64,000 nucleotides of DNA from Ilex aquifolium (GCA_951799425.1 OX637410.1:1426001-1490000), one strand, 5' to 3'. Shown: positions 10,801-21,992, numbered from the stretch's first letter. Translations and numbers: made by a program. Notes: a model not told the origin generated them from the sequence alone.

Positions 10801-11639
10801 TGATAAGCCAAATCAGAGCACAGATTCTCAGAAGGAGGAGAGATTGAGGAAAGGAAAGGCTAAACTTGAAGAGGTACCTAAACAGGTCAGTCAATCTAAT
10901 TTGAAGCCCTCTCAAAAAACCAGGCCTGGGTTTTTTAGAAATAAGCCATCTACATCCAAGGGACAGTGGAAAGTTTTAGATCAGCATGATAAGGAGCCCT
11001 TAAAGGTCTTAGAGGAAATTTTGAAGCATAGTAATTAGGAATTTGATGCATAGCTACTAGAGCCTAGTCTCACGCCTATTATTGAAAATCATCAATTCAA
11101 ATTATTTGAGCAATCCATAGATAATGCAGAGGTTGATAAATCTAGAAATCAGTCAAAGACCTTGACAAAGGATTTGAGGCAAACACCTTTTGTTCATGAA
11201 TCTCTAGGAAATGCAGATAGGTCTGCCATTGATCATTCTATCACTCCTCAAACAGATCAGTTGTTATCTCATGGTTATTTTGACTCATTAATCCCCATTG
11301 ATATAGCTAGTTCACCACAACCTGAGTGTCAATTAAACAGGCAGATTTCTCCCTCTCAAATGGACTCCACTTTTTTAATTGATCATCAATACACTACTCA
11401 ATCTTTAGTTGGTCTGCCATTGGACGATGATAGAGGATTGATTAATAGTAGAGAACCACTGGATAAAGGGTTGGAATATAAGAATGACATGTCCAAATGT
11501 ATGGAATGTTTGGAAGTGAGTTTATAGGGCTTAGAGTTTGAAGATCATTCAAATGGGCAATTTCCAAGTGTATCCATTCACATTGGTGTTCTTACTAGAT
11601 CCAAATCTAGGACATTAGCTCAACCGTCATCATCATAAA
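10801..11639 (+). pseudogene. LINE 2 ORF1 C-terminal low-complexity region
   Basis: Open segments (10844-11038 and 11162-11527) encode charged, Ser/Gln-rich sequence without a recognisable fold, as expected for the variable tail of plant LINE ORF1. It lies between the DUF4283-like domain and the endonuclease start at 11639. At least one stop separates the segments. Confidence 0.55.
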
Positions 11640-12653
11640 TGATTAATTTCATCTCTTGGAATATTAGGGGTACTCGTAAAGTTGCAACAAGGAGAAGACT
11701 GAAGAAGCTTATCAAATTTAAGGATGTTTGTTTGGTCTCAATTCGGGAACCAAAGCAAAGTCCATTGAAACTGCCAAGTCTATCCTCCACTCTGAATAAG
11801 AACTCTTTTCTTGCAAACCTATTTGCAGAGAAGAACATATGGCTTCTCGGGATTATAGGGTTCAGCTAGAAATTCCGCATGTTTCTTCTCAGTCTATGAT
11901 TGATCAAGTATCTTATTTGGGATCCTCACCTTTTATTTTGACTTTGGTATATGCTTCTTCTGACTATTTTTTTAGGAGACCATTGTGGGATCATTTGTTA
12001 GGAATTCACATCTCTTCTCAACCATGGATGATTATGGGGGATTTCAATGCTATCCACACCTCCTCATAACATGGGGGGGGGGGGGGGGGGGGCATTCCAA
12101 GTTTTCCCATCAATGGATGAATTCAATACTTTTCTGCATTCTACAGGGTTGGTTCACAGTGGATTTAGTGGGAGCGTGTTTTCATGGTGCAATAACCACC
12201 AAGGCAGGACTAGGATATGGCAAAGATTAGACAGAGCCTTGTTGAATTCTGAATGGATTCAAACTTTTGCTACAATAGAAGTCTATCATCTGGCAAGGGG
12301 TAAGTCTGATCATAGTTATCTGAGCATTACAGTTGCAAAACAAAATATGCCGCCTAGAATTTCTTATTTTAAATTCTTGGATATGTAGGTGGAGTATCCA
12401 TCTTTTTTGCATTTGGTTAGAAGCAAATTGGGGGGGGGGGGATAAAGAAGCAAGAGGGGATTTATTGGTAACTGAGCAGGAGCTGGATCTGAATCCTTCA
12501 AAGACTAATCAGCATGTCAAAGACCAAGCCCAACAACATCTGGAGGATACACTAAGATTAGAGGAACTTTACTGGAAGCAGAAGGCTAATATGAAATGGG
12601 ATATGTATAGGGAGAAATACTAAGCTATATCATGTTGTAGCTAAAGGTAAATC
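11639..12653 (+). pseudogene. LINE 2 ORF2 endonuclease, truncated before the RT
   Basis: This is the apurinic-type endonuclease of an L1 LINE. Motifs in order are FISWNIRGTRKVATRRRLKK, a degraded REPK (expected Glu of the active site), WMIMGDFNAIHTSS, FSWCNNHQGRTRIWQRLDRA and GKSDHSYLSIT. It continues into LLVTEQELDLNPSKTNQ and LRLEELYWKQKANMKWD, the linker before the reverse transcriptase. Frameshifts include two poly-G runs (12073-12092 and 12430-12441). Sequence stops at 12653, where a reversed LTR begins, so no RT is present. Confidence 0.85.
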
Positions 12654-13639
12654 TGTCACACCCCATTATGAGAAACCCCCTTGGATTCCCAGAAATGGAA
12701 GCATAACTCAACATGTGGTAATACCTGCATTTGTAATGCAATAATGCATTTAAAATCAATAATGCCACCTAAGGCCACAACCAAAATAGAAAAACTATAT
12801 AACAGAGTGCACAACGGTGTCACTTGTACCAAAACAAAAGATTAGGGATTCCATCCCTTTACAATAACAAGGAAAAACAAACTCTCCTATACAATATGCA
12901 CATAACCAGTCGCCTTAATTTTCCCCCATCTCTACCATGCTAGTGAAGTAGTGGACCTCACTCTAGACTTCGGCATCTTGAAACTAATAATTTTCTTGAG
13001 TGTACTGATCAAAGGAAATAAAACAAAATTATGGATCAAATATAATTTCACCCAAAAGATACTCATAACTTGCAAATCACAACCAAAGTGAACCCAACTC
13101 ACTTGGAACTCAAATCAACATCATATATCAAAATATTAAATATTCACATTGGCAACGAGTCATATAACAACATTTAAGCAATGTCAAGCTATCTACAACA
13201 TTTAAGCAATGTCAAGCTATCTCATAACAATTGCGCAATGTCAAAATCAACATGTAAGTCATGTCAAGCTATTAACAACTTGGCATAGTGGATAATACTC
13301 AGATAACAAGCTTTTCATAAGAGCACATTTGACCCAAACAATTAGCATATGTGCAAATGCAAGTGAGTATAGACTCAAAAATAACTTAATTAATGCAAAT
13401 GAATGCATATGAATATGTTTTGTATTCACCACTTAACTTCAATACCTAAGTTCAAAGACCAACTAGCCACTCAAGCGTTTACGAACTCAATCAGCACCCT
13501 CTGCGACCTGAAACTAGAATGTAAACTCTTTTGCCACTTAACCTATGTGCACTTACAATTAGTTTAAAAGGATTATGGTATCTCATTTTATACAGTCAAA
13601 TCCATCATTTCAGACCATTGTGTGTTACTGCACTCAAAA
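12654..13639 (-). mobile_element. LTR-G, reversed gypsy-type LTR fragment
   Basis: TGTCACACCCCATTATGAG at 12654 is the reverse complement of a typical gypsy LTR end (GGGGTGTGACA). The segment has no coding potential and interrupts LINE 2. It runs up to the start of the TkA copy 2 LTR, which appears to truncate it. It is not alignable by eye with the TkA LTR. About 28-bp tandem units (ACATTTAAGCAATGTCAAGC) repeat at 13168-13220, with degenerate copies to 13270. Confidence 0.65.
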
Positions 13640-16240
13640 ACTAAAACTCAAGAAAATTAAAAATTTTAATGTGAAAGGGCAAAATGGTAATTCACTGTTA
13701 CGGTATGGGTAAAAAAATTCAAAATTTTCTAGAACTCGAATGAAGAAATGAACCTCACCATTGGATTCGTCTCGAGAAATCTAGTTATCGAGTCAATTTT
13801 CATCAAATTTCGAGATAGTAGAATTTTTCGCGTTTTACGATTCGATCAAGCCTTGCGCGACTACAATAAGCACGTTCAGAATTTGGTGGCGAAACACCAA
13901 AAATAATTTAAACTTAGTTCAAATAAAATATATTGAACATAACACAGGACAAGATTTAATTGGTTCGGGATCAAAATTGGATCAAACAAAAGAGGCACGT
14001 GTGGCAGAATCTAGGCCAAGCATTAAAGGACTATAAAAGGGAAGAAAAATTATATTTTTCTCCACATTCTTCACCCATCAATAGCCGGAAATAGAGAGAG
14101 AGAAAGAGAAGAGAGAAAATAAAATCTCCAAGCTTCTCCTTGCGATCTAGGACGATCCGTTCTTCGGATTGCTTCGGGCAAAGAACAAAAAGTGTTCTAC
14201 ACGACGAGAGGTACGATTACGTACCAAAGATCGCGAGTGTCACCAACATCTCAAGAATGAGATTATTGGGAGCAAAGCTTTGAGGCTTGAGTTGGGTGAT
14301 TTGGGGTTTTCTATTACGTGTATTACGCTTCAAGAGGTAGGGTTCCTTTCCTAACTAGGTTTATTTCTAACCTAAGGTTGAAATATGAAATGGGTAGGGT
14401 GTTAGAGATGTAATCTCATATATGACACAAATCTAGTATAGTTGAAATGTAAAAATGAGTATGGGAATGGGTTAAAATAAATTCTTGCATGAATTGGGTT
14501 TTGGTGAGATTGCTCATTTGAGATTTCTTGAGATATGTGATGAATGAGGCATACTATGTGTTTACATTATGCCTTGATGGTGTTGGATAAAATGCCTCTG
14601 TTGATTAAGTGTGTTAATTGCATTGAAGATGTTATAACATACTTTGGTGATGTTGTGAATTGTGATTATATGCTTATGATATAATTGACAATTGGGAAAT
14701 ATTGATTGAGATGGAATATGTTCATAATATGCTTGTGATATATTGAACATAACATGGTGAATGCAAATGTACATTACATTGCATATGCACGGAAAGCATC
14801 ACATTCGTGGGTATGTGGCATGAGTGTGGGTGTGTGTACATGATATGATCAAACACTATCTTTGGTGGGTTGATACGTGGGCTCGGGAACGTTGAACCTA
14901 GGTTCGAATGAGTCGCACATGTTGCATTGAAAACAAGGGGTGGTGGATACGCATACACACTCCGTTGGTATTGAGTCCATAACGTGTGTTGGCGTATACA
15001 GAGCCATTGGTGGAAGTCTATAGATGTCGTGTCGGTTGGGTACCCGTTGCTGGAAGTCCATAAATACTCACCCCAAGAAAGACCTAGGATTTTTTAAAAT
15101 GGTCATTGGGTGTTCAACATCAATGGCGGGGACTTGGAATGCCCGGATGCATACGCATGGCGTTGCATGTGGTATGGGAGCCGGTGGAGAGCTCGGGTTG
15201 TATTGCATATGTGAGTATCATCGCATGGCATGGCTTGGTATTGTGAAATCCATTATGAAAAGTATATTCTGGAATAGATGTTTGATTGATTGTTGAATTG
15301 CATGTGAACATTTCATATGTATCTGGGTTGGGGAGTAGCCTCTTTAGGAGATATTCTATTGAGCGTGGCTTACCCTTTATGGGAACAATATTTCTGGTGC
15401 GAGACAAGTGCCGGTGGACGGCTCTCACATGAGCCCTTGTTGAGAAGAAGCCAGAATGTGACTTATAAATTACATTTTGTAAAACAATGGTGTAAATTGT
15501 TTTGGACTTGTAATATTTTATAATGGGTTGGGTAATAACTCTTATGGACTATAAATTGTGTTAATAAATGTATAAATATGTATGGGAAGAGATTTGATAG
15601 TTAAAGGTTGAAGATGTGGAAGAATTGGGGAAAATCTAGGCCCAGGTACCGGTACCGGTACTTAAGTGATTAAGTATCGGTACCACGTTGTTGGATGAAC
15701 CAAGTATTAGAACCTAGACTTATAGGTACCAGTACCTAGATTGCAGTAGGTTCAGGTACCGGTACCTCAATGGACAGTGGGTTCAGATTCTGGTATCACG
15801 ACATATAGGTACCGGTACCTAGAAAGCAGTTGGCTCAGGTACCGGTACCTGACTGATTAAGTACTAGTACCTGGTAAATGGAAGGGACCTGACAGACAGA
15901 AAGCTTAGGTACCAGTATCACGTGTAAGAGGTATCGGTACTTCTTCCAAAATTTTCAAAAATTTAAATATACCTCTGCCTAGCCTTCAGATCTTGAGCAC
16001 TCTTGTTGGTATGATCTAATTGGTCAAACATTAAGTCCTAATTGATGGGGATGGACCTTGGAATGGTCAAGCGGTTGATACGTGATAACGTGGAGACTCT
16101 GCCCAAATTTTGTGTTGGTTACGACCCCGGTGAAGGGATGTGATAACGTGGTGTTGGGTTATACGACATACATGGGTATTTTCGCAGGTTGATGGGTGAT
16201 CAACGGTTGATAAAGGACCCCTGAATTTTGGGGCATCATA
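13640..16240 (+). mobile_element. TkA copy 2 5' LTR
   Basis: The start is slightly degraded (CTAAAACTCAAGAAAATT against TGTAAAACTCGGG in copy 3). The end is GGGGCATCATA at 16240, followed by a tRNA-iMet primer site. A TATA box CTATAAAAGG lies near 14031. The part near 15640-15946 holds a GGTACCGGTACC-type palindrome array. It aligns with LTRs at 5977, 36046 and 62900 on the same strand. Confidence 0.88.
15641..15946. repeat. CpG-centred palindrome array (GGTACCGGTACC), TkA copy 2 LTR
   Basis: At least seven copies of a motif near AGGTACCGGTACCT recur, for example in CAGGTACCGGTACCGGTACT near 15641 and AGGTACCGGTACCT near 15758, 15808 and 15837. Degenerate forms (GTATCGGTACC, GGTACCAGTACC, GTACTAGTACC) lie between them. 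The array sits about 300 bp from the LTR 3' end. Copy 3 has a different palindrome at the same place and copy 1 has none. Confidence 0.88.
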
Positions 16241-16242
16241 GC

Positions 16243-16260
16243 TTGGTATTAGAGCCTAGG
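16243..16260 (+). other. Primer binding site (tRNA-iMet type), TkA copy 2
   Basis: TTGGTATTAGAGCCTAGG lies 2 nt after the LTR end. It corresponds to the usual TGGTATCAGAGC... primer site, complementary to the 3' end of initiator tRNA-Met, with a C-to-T change. It marks the start of the internal region; an untranslated leader runs to 16588. Confidence 0.85.
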
Positions 16261-16588
16261 TTCTCAATTTACCTAAGGCTTACGGGGCATCGGTCTAGGC
16301 CATTGCATCCATTATGCATTACATGTTGTGTGCATTAAATGCTACATGTTATGTACTATGTGAATTATATGCATGATTAAGTGTGTATGAAAATGAGATG
16401 CTAGGGTTAGAAAAGAAAACCTTGGGTGTCGGAAAAGAAGGAACATGAAGGTTCATGGTTAAGGTGTCTATTAGTGGGTGGCAAACCTCCTACTAGAGGG
16501 CCAAGGAGAGAAATCTCAATATTTTGACTTTGATCCCTAACTCTAGGATGTTAAGTTAGTGCTCTATTGCTATCTTACGTGTGTGTAG

Positions 16589-17790
16589 ATGGCAAATAGA
16601 GGAAGAAGACACCGAAACGCCCGAGGAGGTGGACGGAACAACAACCAACCACCACCGGTATTTGATCAACAAGCCTTCATGGAGGCTATAGGCACAATGA
16701 TAGCTACCTTTGCACACGTTAGCGCGAATGTGGGCCAAGGAGGCTCGAAAAACCTCCAGCGGTTCAAGGCACACAAGCCACCAATCTTTATGGGAGGGTC
16801 GGATCCGATGGTAGCCGACCACTGGTTTTAACAAATAGAAAAGATCTTGGAGGCTATAGAGATCATATCCGACGCCACTAAGATAAGGTTAGCGGCCTTT
16901 CAACTTGAGAGGGAGACCCATCAATGGTGGAATTGGGCCAAGGCCACGAAGCATATTGAGGCAATGACATGGGAAGAGTTCCGTGAGCTCTTCATGAACA
17001 AGTATTTTTCGTCGGTTGTTCGACAAGTGATAGCTCAGGAATTCCTAGACTTGAAACAAAGAAGCATGACAGTGATGGAATACGTGGCTAAGTTCACTGA
17101 GCTAGCCCGTTCGTCGACGACTATATAGCCACGAACTTGGTCAAGGTGAGGAGGTTCGAGGATGGCTTGAAGTTATCCATCCGGGGAAAGATTGTAGGCC
17201 ATCTCCTACAAGAATTGGACTCAATTGTCAAAATGGACATGGCCATTGAGAGGAAAGCAAAAGACGCAAAGAGCATCCGGGAAACTAGTGCTAAGGATAA
17301 GAAGAAGGAGGGTTAATCTTCTTCATGTTCGGGGAAGAAGCAATGGACGTCTACCCTGCAAGGATATCAAGGGCAGGGCTACGGCTATCAGGGCCAGGGC
17401 TAAGGTCAATCCTCCCAAGAAGAGAGAAATTTCAGGGCCACCTACCAAGCGTGTTAGAGGACTTGTTTCATATGCCACCAACCGGGCCACATGAAGCAAG
17501 ATTGTCCTCAAAGACAGGGATCCCAGAGTTACGGGGCATCTCAATCCCGGTCATCAGTTGGGCATCCACAAACTTTCTTCATTCCTCCCTATCCCTTGAT
17601 GGGCCAAGGGAATCAACTCTAGTTCCAGGGTATTACACAAGCCCTTACTACTTCACGTGCGGGAACTCCACAATCAGGCCAGATGCGCCATGTTTTAGGT
17701 TGAGGCTGAGAACAGGGCTTACAAGCCGGGACTTCAGGGACGCAAGGGCGAGTCTACGCCATCACACCTCAGACAGATTCGGTGGATCAG
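16589..17790 (+). pseudogene. TkA copy 2 gag
   Basis: ATG at 16589 opens MANRGRRHRNARGGGRNNN, an Arg/Asn/Gly-rich start typical of Tekay Gag. The capsid region follows with LQRFKAHKPPIFMGGSDPMV, the stretch EFRELFMNKYFSSVVRQVIA and DLKQRSMTVMEYVAKFTELA. An intact CX2CX4HX4C zinc knuckle (CFICHQPGHMKQDC) is at 17464-17505. The frame breaks at the TAA near 16829, a frameshift near 17115 and later stops. It is better preserved than copy 1. Confidence 0.9.
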
Positions 17791-17834
17791 TCGATGATTT
17801 AGGGTATATTTCTACTCTCTCACTTATGGACAAG

Positions 17835-18393
17835 GGTATTATTCGATTCTGGTGCATCACATTCATTAATAGCTGCATCATGTATAAATGATTTGGGCTT
17901 AGATGTTGAAACCTTAGAAGAGCCATTGCATGTGAGTTCTCTCCTAGGAGCTAGAGTTTGCATTGATAAGATATGTCGGGGGTGCGAGCTAGAGATCTTG
18001 CGGATTCTATTCACTGTGGACCTTAGGGTCATGGACATGTCAGAGTTTGATGTCATCCGCGGGATGGATTGATTGGTGGCACACCGGGTCGTCATCGATT
18101 GTGATCGGAAGAGGGTCATTGCGTACACACCAGAGGGTGTCTGTTTCAAATTTCAAGGGGAAAAGTACGATGCACTACCCCAAGTCGTGTATGAATCTCG
18201 TTGGCACAGGCAATTAATGGGTAGGCTTGCAAGCCTTACACTGGAGGACGAGGTGAGACAGGAGTTGGGTTTACCTCGGGTAATGTGTGAGTATGCAGAC
18301 GATTTTCCAGATGAGTTGTCGGGGTTACTTTCACATCGGGATGTAAACTTCACCATTGAGTTACAACTCGGTGCATCCCCTATTTCTATGACG
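17835..18393 (+). pseudogene. TkA copy 2 protease and start of RT, cut by NaB copy 1
   Basis: The protease reads FDSGASHSLIAASC with the catalytic Asp kept, then LDVETLEEPLHVSSLLGARV and EFDVIRGMD (TGG to TGA stop after it), then the linker VCFKFQGEKYDALPQVVYES. The polyprotein is cut at SPISMT (18390), exactly where copy 1 continues into the RT ([13 protein letters not shown]). Everything 3' of this point is replaced by NaB copy 1. Confidence 0.9.
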
Positions 18394-20120
18394 TGATTAG
18401 CACAAAACATTGCATATATTGTATATTGTTATGCCCTTTTATACTTGCTTTTGTTGTGAATTTGGGGAGAAATGCGTTTAATCTTCTCTTTAATGGAGTT
18501 TTGTGTAAATGAAGGCGAAAAGATGTAAATGGCTTGAGTTTGGGTCCCATCATAGTGTTGGAAGCCAATGAAGTTGAGGGGATAACTTAAAGGAAGGATT
18601 GGAAGGTGAAGAAACAAAGAAAAATGCAATTTGGATGAAAACCTTCCGGAAGGTTTACACTTGGTCTGCCTTTTCACTGCCAAAACCTTCCAGAAGGTTT
18701 TGTCTACTGGAATGAACCTTCTGAAAGGTTTGCATCGACTTTCCGGAAGGTTTTGCTCACTGGAATGTTGTTTCAACTGTTCCTGCACAAACCTTCCAGA
18801 AGGTTTTCATCGACCTTCCGGAAGGTTTTGCCTAGAATGCCCAGACAGCCTGCAACTCAAGCTCTGCCATTTGGGGGTCCTACCTACACTTCTCCCACTT
18901 GTCCCCTGACATCTCTTACACACATACAAGCCTCCCCTCACTTCAAGTTGGACTTTGGAGGCAATGACATTAATGAGGAGGAGAGAGAAGAGGCAAGCCA
19001 GGGAGATGCAGGCTAGGCCTGTCCTAGCCTGCCCAATGCCATCCAATCAGCCTCCTATAGATGGGAGGTTTGTCTCACACCTAGAGGGAGCTCCATGGAC
19101 GAAAATACAAGAATTCTTGGACATTATTCAGCATTGTAGAGATATAGAGAAAGAAGCTCTAGGAAGAAGACATAGTTTTTAGAGAGAGAATTGAGATTTT
19201 TACATTTCCTTTACCCATTTTCACTTGTAATTGTCTTGAATACTCTTGTAAGCTTCATTTATTGTCTTTAATGTCATTCATTTCCAGTACATTGCAAGTT
19301 TAGTTGGGTATGTTAGATTCTACCATTGTTGTATTTAAGTTTTTCATCTCAAGTTCTTCAATTGGGTATTAAATGCACTTTTCTATAGTTTATGTTTTAT
19401 TGCATTAATTTAAGTCCCAATCTTCATCTTTTCACAATGCCTCTTTATTTCATTTATATTTTTTCATTAAATATGAGTATCTAAGCTTAAAGTTGGCTAA
19501 TCCAAGAGAGAATTCCTCTTGGGTATGCTAAATCAACTCTTTTTCATTCCTCCTTGTAGTGTACGATGATTTGGTTTGACTAGGTTGAGTGTGGGCGTGG
19601 TTGTGAGTTCTTGATACACCGTAGACTTGTCACAGGGTATGCTTAAATCCTCACCTCAATTTTAGTCCCTCGCTTACTATGAATCAATCAATCATCTAGG
19701 CACCATTGGAGGAAGGTCTTGAGTTGATTTGGCATTCCCATTGGGATGACCTCTTTAGATTAGCCAACACTTGTTCCATTTCATTTTCATCAAGAACACA
19801 ATTCACCAAAAATCAAACTCAAAAGATTTTAAACTTTTCATTTTTCACAAAATCACCTTCACAAAATTCACCTTCCTTCCCCGAGGAGATGACCTTGGAA
19901 TACCCATTCCAAGTAAAACACGACACCCGAAAGTCTCTCTGCGTTTGGGGAGCACTTTTGTTCACACACACACACACACACACACTCATTTCATTCCACA
20001 CACCCGTTTTCCCATTTCTTGCATCGAATCCGAGTGAGAGTGACACTCACACACACACATAAGCCATATACACATTGAGGGTTCATGTTCGGAGATTTGG
20101 CACGACGGAATAAAACATCA
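18394..20120 (+). mobile_element. NaB copy 1 5' LTR
   Basis: It begins TGATTAGCACAAAACATTGC and ends AAAACATCA at 20120, followed by a tRNA-Asp primer site. It aligns with NaB LTRs at 31785-33666 and 41661-43499. Shared blocks include CTGCAACTCA, CTTCTCCCACTTG, the AAGTTGGCTAATCCAAGAGAG block and the GGAGACGACCTTGGAATAC block near the 3' end, plus CA repeats near 19970. The length is 1727 bp. It interrupts TkA copy 2. Confidence 0.88.
18639..18830. repeat. CpG-centred palindrome array (TTCCGGAA), NaB copy 1 LTR
   Basis: Six copies lie here. The best is the perfect 18-bp palindrome AAACCTTCCGGAAGGTTT (18639-18656), with further copies near 18682, 18714, 18738, 18788 and 18811. Three of the six have CA or TG instead of the central CG (for example TTCCAGAAGG), as expected from deamination of methylated CpG. 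The array is about 245-440 bp from the LTR start. Confidence 0.92.
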
Positions 20121-20128
20121 AGCATTTT

Positions 20129-20146
20129 TGGCGCCGTTGCCGGGGA
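20129..20146 (+). other. Primer binding site (tRNA-Asp type), NaB copy 1
   Basis: TGGCGCCGTTGCCGGGGA lies 8 nt after the LTR end. It is the primer site characteristic of Athila-type gypsy elements. About 90 bp of NaB leader follow, alignable with 43525-43620, before the sequence switches to a copia element near 20235. Confidence 0.9.
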
Positions 20147-20234
20147 AGGCAAATCGTTGAATTGAGAAGGTGATTTTCGGACGACGGAGGTAAGTCCCGT
20201 GAATTCTCATCACGGGCTGAGGTACGTCGCTCCT

Positions 20235-20472
20235 TGGTGCTATCAACATTGCCCATTATTCCGTTCAATACGATAGAACTAAATATATTGAAATTAATCA
20301 GCACTACACTGAGGAAAAATTAAACAAGGGTTTGTTTTGCATGCCCTTTGTGAAAATAGAAAATCAATTGGTTGATATCTTCATAAATGGGCTTAGTAGT
20401 AAGGTTTTTCACCCTATTGTTTGCATGTTGGGCATGAGAGATATATATGCACAAACTTGAGGGGGCTATTAT
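20235..20472 (+). pseudogene. Ty1/copia RNase H C-terminus
   Basis: The frame reads GAINIAHYSVQYDRTKYIEI, then YTEEKLNKGLFCMPFVKIEN, QLVDIFINGLSSKVFHPIVC and MLGMRDIYAQT, then stop. This is the classic end of a copia polyprotein (K-I-E-I...EKL, QLADIFTK-like, LG). A purine-rich GAGGGGGC follows. The upstream part is missing because the sequence is fused to NaB copy 1 leader. Confidence 0.85.
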
Positions 20473-20640
20473 GTTATGTGTTAGTACTAGATTACCTAGA
20501 TTAAGGGTTTTTTAGTACTTTGTGACTATATATGTGTTATTTTGTGTTGGTTGTAGTGGTGTAATTGTAGTACCACATAAATTCAGGACATGTGTTCACA
20601 TTTTGAGGGGACAAAAAAATGACAAGAATTGATAGGTTAC
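20473..20640 (+). mobile_element. Probable copia 3' LTR start
   Basis: TGTTATGTGTTAGTACTAG begins right after the copia polypurine-like GAGGGGGCTATTA, the expected LTR position. Its 3' limit cannot be set from this window. No target duplication was found. Confidence 0.5.
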
Positions 20641-21992
20641 ATGGTAGTGGGGCCCAACAGGGTCTAGCATAATTGGTCCGGACAATAGTACCACGATAGC
20701 ATTCCAGCGTTGCGGCAAGAATTAGCACTACAAAAGCACCACCATGTCGTGGTAGGCACCTAGTGCCGCAGTAGGTGCCTAGCTACGTGGCAGACACTCC
20801 AACACCGCAACAGGCACCAACACCGCGAAGGGCGGAACATATCCTCAACATATTGGAAGTGGAAAAATGGCATCGCAAGGGTCAAGGGGTAACCTTGGCG
20901 TGAAGCATCTCCCCCACTACAAGGATAATGCACAAAGTTGGGACTTCATAGCTAATGAAATTTGTAGCCTAAACCTGCTAGACACCATTGCTCGACTGGC
21001 CCATTAGACTAGGAGGAGAGGTCCCCACCTAGGAACAGGGCAGTATGGCCCTCCTCATGGGAGAATTGAGCAAAGGGGGCAAACGAGCATAATTGTCAAC
21101 CTCGACCTGGGGCAGGGTCTCAAAGTTTTAGTCTACTCGAGTAAGCCTCCCCTTGTAAAGCTCACTGCCCACTAGGATATACTTGACTAGGATTCAAAGG
21201 GACTCCAAAGGTAACTGGGCTTATTGGTTCGGATCAACATAGAGATAATTGGACATATGGATTGGTGGCTGAAAGACAAAAACTATGTGGGTTTCCTCTA
21301 TTGGGCACCTTGATAAAGGTCTCGATGAGGGGTTCAGAGAGGGAAGGAATGATCCGGGTAGGAGCGCGCTGGGGGCATCGTGTACATGGCCATCTTGAGG
21401 TCATGGTCCAATAGTGATCAGTCACAGTCAGTAACCTTGGGAGTCCCCTTTCGCTTCGACTATCACACCCTTCCTTAGGGGTCGCATCCAAGCTATGTTT
21501 AGGGAAATGTCATATCTACCTAGTTAGTGTTGAGACATGTGGCTCATGGTTAGTGGCCACTAGTATCACCTCGGTTGAGGCAATTGTAGGTTGGCGCGAG
21601 TGTTAGAGGGTCACGATGGGCAGCACAACCTGCCCGAGCACTGTGCTATAAATATCCGCATTACTTGCCCACTGTGGAGGGAGAGATTTCTACTTGGCTA
21701 GTGAGAGCATTTTATTCCACCTACCCTATGCCCGATTGGTTGGCCCCTTCGTTAATAGGTTGTTCGAGTTCATTCCATCCCATCTGCTTATCCTACTCAT
21801 TCCTTTCGATTATTCTTGACATAGACATGGGTGTCAGCCTCTTTTAACTCTCCACCTACATTCTTTTTGCGAGACATGGGTGTCAGGCACTTTTAACTCC
21901 ACCTACATTCTTTTGGCTACTTCACTAGGGAGGATTGTCCTCGCTAGTCTGTGCCTTTCACAACTTGAAGTTGAAAACTGATTTCTATCACT
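20641..21992 (+). other. Unassigned, LTR-like with TATA box; leader of Tat-like element
   Basis: No coding sequence is supported. A GC-rich stretch near 20700-20830 holds inverted GGTGCCTA/TAGGCACC motifs. A TATA box GCTATAAATATCC lies near 21650, followed by about 340 bp to the ATG at 21993. Taken together this looks like an LTR or leader feeding the Tat-like gag, but I cannot identify LTR ends or a primer site. Confidence 0.4.

Noticed and set aside
15120-15428. 102-codon minus-strand open frame in the TkA copy 2 LTR
   Set aside because: Antisense of non-coding LTR; other TkA copies do not keep it.
19966-19986. CA repeat as a regulatory element
   Set aside because: Simple microsatellite, shorter or absent in other NaB LTRs.
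19706-20062. Open frame starting MEEGLELIWHSHW, recurring at 33256 and in part at 43092
   Set aside because: It recurs because NaB LTRs are homologous. The frames diverge, contain microsatellites and lie in the LTR, so a shared protein is unlikely.
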